Shown here one piece after another: positions 51,073 to 61,930 of a stretch of 64,000 nt of DNA. Source of the stretch: Otis tarda (taxonomy: Eukaryota > Chordata > Aves > Otidiformes > Otididae); assembly GCA_026413225.1 (NCBI GenBank), contig CM048553.1, positions 139,570,690-139,634,689 of the forward strand, given 5' to 3'. The position numbers and the translations under genes were made by a program. The number at the start of each line of letters is the position of its first letter. Position 1 is the first letter of the stretch. The notes beneath the pieces are model-generated. The model made no database searches. It had not been told where the DNA came from and saw only the letters and a program-made list of their open reading frames with translations.

Positions 51073-51400
51073 CTGAATAAAATCCGGTTGATGGTTGCCT
51101 TGAAGCAGCTCCAGGACAAAGGAAGGTGAACTGTCCTAGAACTGAAGACCCTGGCGAAAAAGAAGCAGCCTTCTCTAGCCCTGGACAAGTCTGCCCAGTT
51201 GAGCCATCATGATTCCAAGTCTCAGTAAAGGTGTCCTGGTGTCTACTGGTAAACTTCTGCCTGTACCATGCCATAAATAGATGACATCCGAGTTTAGGGA
51301 TACCAAGTTGAAAAAAGTGGCTGCAGTCTCCCCACCTCAGTATCCCTACTTGTACATGAGACTGATGACACATCTCAGGAGGTAGGGTGCTCAGAATCCT
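51073..51400 (-). other. Candidate exon 1 of an unknown minus-strand transcript
   Basis: A 135-codon frame spans this region on the minus strand and is cut by a strong donor, TTATTCAG followed by GTAAAT, ending at 51073. The left end is not defined; possible acceptors lie near 51.33-51.36 kb. The translated sequence (for example LGCHLFMAWYRQKF) matches nothing I recognise. A second frame is open over part of the same interval. The intron to the next candidate exon would be 635 nt. Confidence 0.22.
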
Positions 51401-53045
51401 CAATGCTGGTATGACCTGCTGAGATCTTTACACAGATGGTTAATTCTTTCATTCCAAATCACACTTTAACATCAGTGTCAATGAAAAAAAAAACTATTAA
51501 CTACTAATTTCAATTAATCTGCATGGGGCGAAAGGGACTGCATTTTGTTATTACTATACAAATGCCACATGTGAAAGAAAGAAAACTGCTAGACTTTGTG
51601 CACAAAGCAAGTGGTTAATTCTGGCCTTGTATTTCTAGTAGCATCTCCTGTCCAGCACAAATATTTCTCTTCTCAGGCTGGCTTATCCACCTCCTATCTT
51701 AACTCCCTCAGGAAGAAGAGTAAAACTTTCAGCCACAAGGTTTGCACCTCTCTTTGGCAGTCAAACTAGAGTAGAGGAAGATGTTTCTTCTGCCAGTCTC
51801 CCCTCCTGCCTGGCAGAAAAAATGAGGATGCATCCTGCCACCTGACAGGCCCTGTAAGTGATAGCACCAGCCTTGGGCAGCAAGTCACCCAAAGTGGTCA
51901 GTACGTGTGCCAGATGGATGAGGCACAGCTTGAGTCAGGGGCCTCAAGCCGAGGATTATTGCTCCAAAATGAGCATATGTCAGCAGTGTTCAAGAAACCC
52001 AAGCTCCGTTCTGACCTGCTTACCTTGGAGCTGACAGTCCTGATGTTCTGGATTATGGGAATTGCTCCTTATGGCAGCTGGAGCCTGGCAGGAATGAAAA
52101 CTCAGCAGGAACTGCAGGTGTCTGCACGGGGCTGGACCAGCTCACAGCAGCCCTGCAGAGCCGTCAGCGGCGGCAAGGACTGGCTCTAGCAGGAGTCATC
52201 ACTAGTGCAGTATATTTTGGAGTCTTTTTCTCCAGAACCTAAGAGGATAAAGGAAAGGCAGATGACCCAGTCTGGACACAAGAAAATATTACTTTTACTG
52301 TGTTCGCTGTTTTTTTTTTATTTCCAGCTAATGGCCGTACAGATTTTTGTATTTTCTCCAGTGCTACAATTTAAAAAGCTTGGACCATTCTTGGGCCAGA
52401 TATGAGAAGGCAGGGCTGTTTCAGTCTTAGGTGGCTGTCTCCAGCAGCACAATTCTGGGCTGGAGATGTCCAGCTCCTCATTTGCTGGCCATCTGAAGTC
52501 AGTGTGAGGTGCCTACTAAATCTTTTTTGAGGATGCAATTCATCTCTTTGAGTTCTGCCTTGAGTCCCATCCTATGTGTCCTTTTAAGGACAAATTGCTA
52601 AAAAGTGAACAGGCTTTGCTGCAAAATCCAGCCCAGACAGTTCCTAGTTGGTGAGCTCCAAATGAACTCTCCTGACATAGGCATCAGTCCCTTGTGTTGC
52701 CTCCAAGGGAAGCATCAGGAGAGGCTGTACAATTCCTGGATACCTTGCAGGGAAGGTGAGAAGCTGTTTCCTAAGGCTGTCTGAGCTGAGGGACAAATGC
52801 ATCTTCTGACACAGCAAGGTCTACATGTGGGACCTGGCCAGTAGTGCCACTGCTCCGTTCTGTCTGTGCACCTGATTTCGTTTCTGCATCCTGAGGCTGG
52901 GGTGCATCCAGGTCCTCAACTGACACAGGAGTGGGTCAGAGCCAGGATCTTCCTGGTCCACCAGTTTGGACAGGGCCTAACTTATCTTAAGGAGCAGAAG
53001 TCAATTGTGATATATACAGTTTTCAAGGATCAGTATCTCTATTAA

Positions 53046-53638
53046 GGAGGTGGGCCAATGCAAACCTCATGAAAATCAACAAGGCCAAGTGCAAGGTTCT
53101 GCACGTGGGTCGGGGCAATCCCAACCACAAATACAGGCTGGGTGGAGAATGGATTGCAAATAGCCCTACTGAGAAGGACTTGGGTGTGTTGGTTGATGAG
53201 AAGCTCAACATGAGCCAATAATCCACGCTTGCAGCCCAGAAGGCCAACTGCATTCTGGGCTGCACCAAAAAAAAGCATGGCCAGCAGGTTGAGGGAGGGG
53301 ATTCTGTCCCTCTACTCTGCCCTGGTGAGACCCCACCTGGAGTATTGCCTCCAGCTCTGGAGCCCCCAACATAAGAAGGGCATGAACCTTTTGGAGAGAG
53401 TCCAGAGGAGGGCCACAAAGATGATCAGAGGGCTGAAGCACCTCTCCTATGAGGACAGGCTGAGAGAGTTGGGGCTGTTCAGCCTGGAGAAGAGAAGGCT
53501 CCGGGGAGACCCTGTAACAGCCTTCCAGTACCTAAAGGGGGCTTATAAGAAAGATGGGGACAGGCTTTTTAGCAGGGCCTATTGTGATAGGACGAGGGGT
53601 AATGGTTTTAAACTAGAAGGAGGTAGATTTAGACTAGA
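53046..53638 (+). mobile_element. CR1 LINE copy E, both ends missing
   Basis: CR1 C-terminal coding starts at RWANANLMKINKAKCKVLH and runs to [13 protein letters not shown], then stops abruptly at GACTAGA (about 53638). The last 40 or so codons, the UTR and the 3' repeat are absent. Since CR1 inserts from its 3' end, the missing end must reflect a later deletion or rearrangement. Divergence from A and B is intermediate. Confidence 0.94.
53046..53638 (+). pseudogene. CR1 ORF2 C-terminal fragment, frameshifted
   Basis: The first part (AKCKVLHVGRGNPNHKYRLGG, then [16 protein letters not shown]) runs into a TAA at about 53219. After that, an A-run near 53269-53277 (CCAAAAAAAAGC) adds a base relative to the IKRSVASR codons of copies A and B, shifting the frame. 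Downstream one frame is open ([31 protein letters not shown] to KLEGGRFRL). It then reads about 35 codons into unrelated flanking DNA. No catalytic core is present. Confidence 0.9.
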
Positions 53639-56600
53639 ATTTTTATCTTGCTGCTCTTCTCTTTCTCCTTTTGAGTGCTTTTTGGGGACTTTTTATGTCT
53701 TCAGGGAAATAAGAATGAATCAAAAAAACCTAGGTTCCACCCTTGCCAGCTAACTTTTTTTTTCTTTTTCTCTCGGAATTGTCCTTTCAAAAACCATCTA
53801 AATTACTGACAGGCCAGGAGTTTTCCCAGACATACTTTAGAGCTAAAAGGACAGGGAACATTTCTTCCACTGCAAGCCTTATTTAGTAATTTACATGTGA
53901 ATTTTTTAGTTGTTTTCCTTTCTTTTTCTATAGCATTAGTATTAAATAGTTCACAGCACTTGCTATGGTGAAAGTAGACTGGCAATTGTTTGACACAGAA
54001 CCCAAGACCATTTTTAACCATCTGACACTGTGACATTAAACTATTCAAAATGTGCAGCAGGATCCAGAATGATGTAGCAAAGAACTCTGGAGTTTTGAGT
54101 CATACTGGGAAAATTCATCAAAGCAGATTATTTCTTCCTATCAGACTTGGAGAGAAGAGAAAATGCGAAGATGAGAAAAGCAGAGATCATGATCCAATCT
54201 AGGTTAGCTTGTCCCAGTCCATCCTGTTTTCCAAAGCACCATCTGAAAAGTGGGAGATGGTTGAAGACCTCCATGCTTCAGACATTCGTTTTCCCCTTCT
54301 CCTCCCTGACTGACTCCTATCAGGGTGAGAGCAGGTCCAGGAGGGCTAGGAGCATTAGAGGTAATCCTCAGCAGGGTCTCTGGGACATTTTTGGGCTACC
54401 TAGTCTTTGTAAAGTGGTAAGAGGGCAGATCAGAGCCTGCGCTCCCATAGCACTCATTGTAACACATCCTCCATGCTGGACTAGTATTTGCCTGTGGGGC
54501 CAATAAAACCCAACAACTTTAATCTAAGAATGAGGTAGAGACATTAAGCTGACTCTTGAACAGCAGCACAACACAAACTGGTTCCCAGCAAATATTTCCA
54601 AACTAATTTTCAGTCAGCTGAGCCTCAAAAAAATGCTGTGTTTGTCTTTCTGTACATCCAGTCATTTAAAATATTGTAATAGGAGACACTTTTGGACTAC
54701 AACTCCTTTTGGAATCAAATCAAACCTCTTTGCTATTTAAAAATAAATGCTGAATTGTTTCAAAGACATTAATAATATTGTGTCCAGTGGAGATGTACTA
54801 CACTTTTCAAGATGCCTAGTTTGTACTGACAACTGTTCAAATATATTTATGTTGTCCCATCAAAAACTCAGTAGTTTCGACTTTCAAGAGGATGTTTTTT
54901 AAACATCTTGGGTAAATGGAGAATTTGACTTTCTGCCCAGGACACCCTGAGAGCTGCTTCTTACAAAAAAAAAAAGAGGAGAAAAAAAACAACTAATAGG
55001 ATAATAAATCCCAACATTTTTCTCTAAACAAGAGTTGTTTTAGTTAAACTAGCATTCACTTCATTTATAATAGTGCCCTATGTTTCTTTAGGCTATTGCA
55101 TTTAATAAAAAACTCTGGACTCATCCATCATTACGCACACTTTACTGATTTCACTTTAAACATCGCTGACTAAAAGTTCCATTTATCAAGCCTGTTTTGC
55201 CTAGCACTTGCGGGCTAATTTATTTTCACTTTGAAAGATTTGGTGTCGCTGCACTGTAGCGAACACAGTGTTTGTCAGAGATTCACACTATGGGGAACAA
55301 GCCCTGGTGAAATTAGCGTGCCCACCCACCACACATGAACACGAACTGATGTCTCTTAGGAGCCACCAACGGTGGAGGAGAGAGCCCCGGCGAGCACTGC
55401 ATTGGAGAACAGATGATGCTTTGCGCTGTACCATGATACAGCAGCTGGAGGCAGAGGCAGGGAATGGCTCTCAGGGAGAGATGAAGGAGTCCGAGATCTG
55501 GCATACAGGGGTTGTAAGAAAAAAAAACAAGCACAGGCAAGCGTCAGAGATTTGTAGTGCATTTCAGACCTTGCCAGTACCATGCAAAAAAAAAAAAAAA
55601 CCAAAAATCTAAATCCAAAATTATAAGTTAGACCTGGCTAACCAGACCAGTAAAGAGTAAGAAGTTCTGCTAAGCTTTAAGATCTTTTGGGCTTCTGCTA
55701 GCCTGAAAGATGCTCTGCTTTTCCCATATGCCTTTGTGGGGTCATCCTCCACTTTTGTCTCTACAATGTGGTTTCTACAGCAGCAGATGGCATAAACTCC
55801 AGTGAGAAAACATATGAAAGGAAGAAGCTTCAGAGAACTTCCTCCACGTTTGTTCCATCAAAAGCATGACATGGGGCAGAAAGAAATCCCTGGTTTTGGC
55901 AGCCCAGCAGGTAGCCCTGTGCTCCTTCCTCCACATCACTCTGAGCAGAGAGCAAATAATGACCAAAATCACAGCTGTTCTGAGGTGGACATAGAGGCAG
56001 GAACGGGAACCAGGCTGTACTACTGCAACAGAGCTAGAGGTGAGTTTGTTTTTCCGTGGTACGCAGAAGAGGCTGTGCTGTATGTGTTCAGCCCTCCTCA
56101 ATCCACTCAGCAGCATCTTGCCTTTGCAAGTTATCTGCTGCAGGCTGAGAAATGTTAGTAATTCCACTTGACCCAGCACTGTAAAGAAAGGCTATATTTT
56201 GCATAAAGCCAGCATTGGCTGGTTTATAACTCAGCATAACACCAAAATTATTATTTCTCATAGGGTTTTTTTTTCCCCTTACATTTGAATTAAGTTGACC
56301 CAACAATTTAAAAAATCTTCTGAAAAAGACAGGATGGTTACATATGAGAGGTAACCAGCTCAGCATGAATCAGGCTCTGCAGCTCTGCTCTAGGGTTGGA
56401 TTGCTGCATGTGATGGGGAGGAGGGGGGTTGCCAGTAATCCCTTGTTAAAACCAGTAATTCTTAGCAACACTAGCAGCAACTTATCAGGTTACAAATGCA
56501 CCACATTATTCCAGAAGCTTGTTTTTCTTTTATTTCTTTCATAAATTTCCAAGTTGAATTTTGCAGGCACACTGAATGTCAAAAGGTAGTTATGAATACC

Positions 56601-57869
56601 CTATAAGTTCTAAGAAAAGCCTGGCCAGTCTTGCAGCGTTGGTGTTTTCTTCTGGCTGTTGGATGGGAATTGCTCTGCACTACCCCTGGCTCTGACAAAG
56701 TCCCCCACCAAGGCCTCGGGCACGTCACTTGGCTTTGCTCTTCATCCATCTGTACAGCAGCGACTCTAACATGAGTGTAGCCCTCAGACCTGTCCTGCAG
56801 ATCAGTGGCTTCAGAAGCAGAAGGGACTCTGTGCAGGCCAGGTATTACTGGGTGCCCTTCTTCACCATCATCACTTCAATAAAACCAGGACAGCAGAGAA
56901 TCCGGACCCAAACACCGGCTATTTTTGCAGAGTTCTGATTTTGCCTGTGTTTGATGCAGGACTGAGGATAGAGATGTCTTTTCCAAGTCAGCCTGAGAGA
57001 GGTGAAGAGAAGAAGAGGGGCAATGTGGAGGGACATCAGTCTCCCTGCTCCAATGCTTTGGGGTTTTAGGTGTTTTTCCATGTCTCATGGCTGCTTTCTG
57101 ATGCAGGAAGGGAACAGATAAACAAACAGGCAAACAAATGTTTATCTTCAGAGGATGTTGCCCAATACAGTTATTTTTCTCACCTAGTGTTTTTGCTGGG
57201 AGGTTTTCTCCACGGAGGAAGGCAGGCACACAGCAATTGCTGGATTTGAATAATCCAGCAGTTTGTTATGCAAGTTGTCATGCAGACTCTCGTCAGCAGA
57301 TTCTCATGGACAGATGCACAAGACTGCAGTCAGTGAGTATGGAAACAAACCCTAACAACTCTATTCCAAGGAAAAGAATCTTTCCCCCCTTCTCAGTCAG
57401 CAACTAGGACATGTACAGAAATATCATAGCACAGGAGTAAATCCAGTGTGAAGCAATTGGGGTTATGCCAAGTAACAGTATCAATGTGTAATCTTTCCTT
57501 TTTTTTCAAATCCCACTAATTTGTGGCCTTGCGACAACGAGATCTAAAGGCTAAAGATGCATAGAATTAAAAAAGCAAAGATTTAGTTGGTTTGGTTTTC
57601 AGTAGAATGTGGTAGTACGTAACTGTTGGTTTAACTTTTGGCAAGTTTCCTGGACAACTTCTTTCTATTTTGCTCAGTAACAAAAAGGGTAAATAGGGGT
57701 ACATGACTTCTCTTTTTTTTTTTACTTTTTCCATCATCACTTACCTCTCTAGCAGGTCCCATTCTATCCTTTCTCTCTTTTTAATAACCAAATATCCTCA
57801 AACCTTTAAAATCTCTCTGTTCCTTGTGTTTTCATTATTTGTTTCAATTACATCGGCCATCTGGCAGAA
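53639..57869. other. Gene-free DNA
   Basis: No gene is recognised. Near 55.8-56.16 kb both strands are open for 118-134 codons with no recognisable domain. The 55.02-55.26 kb part is AT-rich single-copy DNA resembling conserved non-coding sequence in texture. A poly-A run lies at about 55586-55600. Confidence 0.62.
55586..55600. repeat. Poly-A tract
   Basis: About fifteen A residues followed by CCAAAAATC. No SINE or retrocopy body could be recognised upstream. Confidence 0.8.
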
Positions 57870-58315
57870 GAAGGGGTGACCAGAAGTGAATGTGAAATCC
57901 TACACTCCTGATTTAGTTACTTTCTAATACTTCAGCGTTATTTTCCATTACTTTCCTTCTGAATCCTAACGTTTTGTTTGGACTCCCCACCTCTGCTGAC
58001 TGTTCAACCGAGGTATTCATTGAGATGTCCACAACGATGCTAAGATTTTTTTTTCTTTAGAGGTTACATTTGATTTAGGACCTTGTCGTGGATCTGAAAG
58101 GTTGAAGGTACTTGCCTCCGGTGTGCTTTGTTCTTCCTCTTTCTTCTTTGAGTTTCATCTCCCAGTGAATTGACAGATGACCGAGCATTGCGGGTTTTTC
58201 CCAGATATCAGCCAACCTATATAAAACAGCTGTCAGTTATCAAGTTTACCCTTCCAGGTTTCCCATTTTTCCAGAGCATTAATGAATCTGATAAATTGTA
58301 TCAGCCCAGTTTGGC
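57870..58315 (-). mobile_element. Ancient CR1/L3-type LINE relic
   Basis: On the plus strand the order of blocks follows the reverse complement of L3/CR1-type reverse transcriptase coding as known from amniote genomes. The blocks are a GGTGACCAGAAGTGAA block, CCTAACGTTTTGTTTG, TTCATTGAGATGTCCACAAC with GATGCTAAGAT, GAGTTTCATCTCCCA, and TTTTTCCAGAGCATTAATGA with ATCTGATAAATTG...AGCCCAGT. The last block corresponds to the conserved coding just after the motif-B region, which in copy A reads ACAAAGATGTTGAACAGG. Large gaps and many changes show great age. No frame survives. Confidence 0.7.
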
Positions 58316-61144
58316 AACATGGTTAAATATACGCTTGTTTGCTCTGTTCAGAGGGATGCTTGAGTGCATGTCTGGCTCTGGATCAATTCATACAGTGAGA
58401 CTTAAGCACATGCTTAATTGGGTGGGCCTCAATAGCACAAACTCTTTTTGTTGTCCATCATCCCAACACATTAAAAACTCAGGTCTTGTCTTTGTCTCAT
58501 TGCTTCATGTGCATGTCCATAGCATTATCAATGTTTTAATAGTAAAATTGTTAAATTTCCACAACAACAGCTTGTACAGGAATTTTTCAACAATCTTCTT
58601 AAAGGAGATCTTCTCTAATCTTTACTTTTTTTTCTAATCTTTTGTTTGTAATCTTTATTTTGTTGGTGACTCCAGAGAAATACAGAGCATTCAGAGAGGT
58701 GAGCCCATGCAAAGCCACAAGAAACAAACTCGAACAACTGAGAGCAGAAAATTTTGTTTTTCAAACCACTCATATTTTAAATGTTTTTTAAAGATTATTA
58801 TTAATTCTTATTTCTAATGAATTAATTGTAGAATTGATATTGGTGTTTAAACACCAAAAAGCAGTGCACTTTTCTGGGAGAACTTCTCCTGACCGCTCCA
58901 AGGTGTCCCCAGTACTACTGGAGCAAACTCAGCCCACACCCCACAGCTCTTTCTAAGGTGAAATAACCAAGGAGATAGGAACGTTACCTCATTGAGAGGG
59001 CTCTTTTTATGTGTCTTTAGATCTTATAAAGCCCCACAATAGCCTAACTCCAAGTTCTGTTTAATCTTTTGCCAACCAATGTACTTATTATTAAGAAGCT
59101 CATTGATTTTTATTACCTTCTCCCAGCATATCTGTGAGACTGGAGAGTTGTTATTTCTTAAAATACATCAGTGTCAAGGCAATGCTGTTGAGCTCCTTCT
59201 CTCAAGAACACCTGACTCTGTGTTTCCTATGCACACAAACACTCCTAGTTAGTTCCATGGAAGGATGCTGGTAACAGCAGGCTCGTCAGTGCCTGAGGTC
59301 AATAGCTCATGTAAGTCTCCTCTGCTAGATTGGTTTTGTCTGGTTTTCACCCTATGACAGAATGACAGCAATGAAAGAAAATGCTTGCATGCTTTTAGCT
59401 AAATCCAAAAGGCAATGCTTTCACAAGGCTTTCAGTCAAGCCTGGGAGGACTCTAGCTGGAGCTGTTTATTGTGCCTGTGACTTGGGTAGTTACACAGTC
59501 GTGACCGCGGAACAGAAATGGCGATATTTTGGACATTTATTTTGTATGGGGGAATTCCTCCTGAAAACCAAAGAGTTGTATCAAGGGGAGCTGCTCAGAA
59601 AGAGAGATTTCTACATCTGGCAATATTGGGTTTCATGTCTGTAAAGCAAAAATGATATTATGCACATAACAAAACATAAACACGTTGTAAAATGCATTCA
59701 GCCCAGATTCCAAACACATTGAACACTGCATGATTTAATGATGGATAAACTCAGAAAAATATCCCAGTGGGGGGAACTACAGACTCCAACATGACAGCTG
59801 CTATCATTCCAAAACAAGTAATTGTTTATAAATGAATATTTTTCACGATAAATTATTGAATTACATGAAAATCAGATGACTGCCTGCTGCCAAATTTGTT
59901 TTCAGTTTCACAAGACAGAATGGAATGTGCTGCAGACGGTGAGTAAAATTAAAAGCTGCTGGTCTTTTCCCACAAAGGGCTGATATTTTCCCTTAGACAT
60001 TCCCAGTATCTCATAAACCTGCAGAATAGTGGTCCTGGGGAATGGCTATCTAGCTTGATATCCAAAATATTTTAGCTATATAGGATTTCAGGGAATCTTT
60101 GCCTAATCTGAGCCAGTTGTAGTGTAAGCTGCTATTTCATATTCATCTTATGTTGATTTCTAGTTCAAAACCACAGGCCCCAGTATCTGTGAGAACCACT
60201 AGCACTTGCAGGGACAACGTCAAGATGTTTTTAACCATTGCATTTCTCCTTTTTATTCTCTCTTGTTTACATTTGAAAATACACTTTTCTTTACATGTTT
60301 TGGTCTTGTTTGAGTTGGCAAGTCCTTGCCTTCCCTCAGTGTTTTGAACAGGGGTGAAAATAACCTGAAGTGGCTGTTTCAGATGAACCACATCTTGACG
60401 TCCTCACTGGAGTGGAGCTTACAACACAGCTAGGCTGAGTTTTCTGAGAGCAAGATGGCCAAGACCGCAGAGCTCAGCTGATCTTTAACAGCATTTTTGA
60501 TCTGCAAAATCCTTCCTTCAGTCAGCTGGTCCTTGCACAGGGACTAATTAACATTGGCGGCACAAACTCTCTGATGGGAGAAAAATGCCACATGTAATCT
60601 ATCTTGTCCCAGAAAGTAACTGGGGCAGGTGAGCTAAGTCCTATAATTGCAGCCTTGGCATCAGATCTGAATTTTAAAAGGCAGCACACCTGTATCATAT
60701 TTCTTTACAGACCCTCACATAGCTTCCTGACTGATGCAGCATCTGGATCTTCATTGCATCCTGCTGTCAGGTAAGCCAAGTGACAATAAAACCATGAGCA
60801 CATCCCTGATTCCCAAATGGAGAAACGTAACAGGTCCCCATCCCAGGGTGGGCAATTGCAGGGACAAGGTTATAAGAATAAGGAAGAATGCTATTGTAAT
60901 TCCCTTGTTAAAACCTCTCAGTTGCTCTCAGCCTGCAGCTCAGAGATCACCCGTACTGGAAATCGTACCATTGCGGTCGAAAATCCTTGATTAACTTTTC
61001 TGCCTCTTACTCTTCTAGTAATTTTTTAATTGGTACTTCTGGCCACTGTAGCATCTTAGAGAAACAAGCTCCTTGCTTTAACTACACATTGTGTAAAGGA
61101 AAGCATACTGTTTGCTTTAAACCTGGAAGCAGATGTCTATGATT

Positions 61145-61200
61145 ACACATATATGTATGTGTGTGATCTTATATATACACGCATACATATACACACATAT
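61145..61200. repeat. TA/TG/CA microsatellite
   Basis: Interrupted alternating ACATATATGTATGTGTGTG and ATATATACACGCATACATAT with CACACATAT. It is similar in type to the larger tract at 11.3 kb. Confidence 0.85.
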
Positions 61201-61907
61201 TCTCAGAGTTTGCATATCATATGTCTTTTAAAGGTTGGCTTGTTTGTCTGTGGCATTTGCCAGAAAAAAAAAAACCCTGCCAAATTTAATCAAATTAAGG
61301 CAGCTTTCAGAAGAAAAGTTTCTTTGTTGTTTCCCCCATGTGACCTTTGCCTTCATGTCCTTGTGTGCACGAAACTCTGGATTTGCTTCCCTCCGCTGTA
61401 TTTGAAATCAGTCTAAATCACTGTGGTTACTACCGCAGACAGCAGGATGAAGAATGGAAAACCAGGTCAGGTAGTAATGGGAAATTAATGGAATCTCCAC
61501 CAGCTTATTACAAGGAGATCAAAAATCTCCGTCTCTGACTGGCTGTCACAGAAGCAGCAGTCAAACGCCTTGGAGGCTTTCAAATATACATGAGGGTAGA
61601 CGCAGATTCCCTCTGGCTTTAAAGACCAAAAGCTGAGGTCTGTTGGCCACTTCTCTCCCCCTCCTTTTTCCCCATTTTCTTCTTTTTTCCTCTCATTTTT
61701 TTCTACATTAAATTGCACTGAAGATCACTTTCTAGAGCATGGTCATGCTGTAAGTGAATTCTGATGTTATTATGTCAGACCCTGGTGATACAAATCTCTT
61801 CACAATTCAAGCATTCACCACTTTAATAGTTTTTGCTCGGCGAAAGCTTGTATGTGATGACCCTGTCTGTCAGTTGCTTCTGGATATGGAATTCGGCTTC
61901 TTTTGAT

Positions 61908-61930
61908 GTTTTGTTTTGTTTTGTTTTTTT
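61908..61930. repeat. TTTTG simple repeat
   Basis: Three to four GTTTT units followed by a T run; the reverse complement would be CAAAA units. Low-complexity, no associated element seen. Confidence 0.8.

Larger units (their letters stand above)
45926..53045. other. Single-copy DNA with a possible spliced transcript on the minus strand
   Basis: No gene is recognised by family. On the minus strand between about 51.4 and 49.6 kb, good splice acceptor and donor sites bracket open stretches; these are listed as candidate exons. Poly-T runs lie at 46.89 and 47.95 kb. The rest holds nothing I can name. Confidence 0.6.

Noticed and set aside
55802-56179. Open frames of 118 (plus) and 134 (minus) codons over the same bases
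   Set aside because: Neither strand shows a recognisable domain or clear splice borders, and mutual openness suggests low stop density rather than coding.
58170-58637. 155-codon plus-strand open frame
   Set aside because: Its first third runs antisense through an old L3/CR1 relic and the rest is AT-rich unique DNA; it does not look like a gene.
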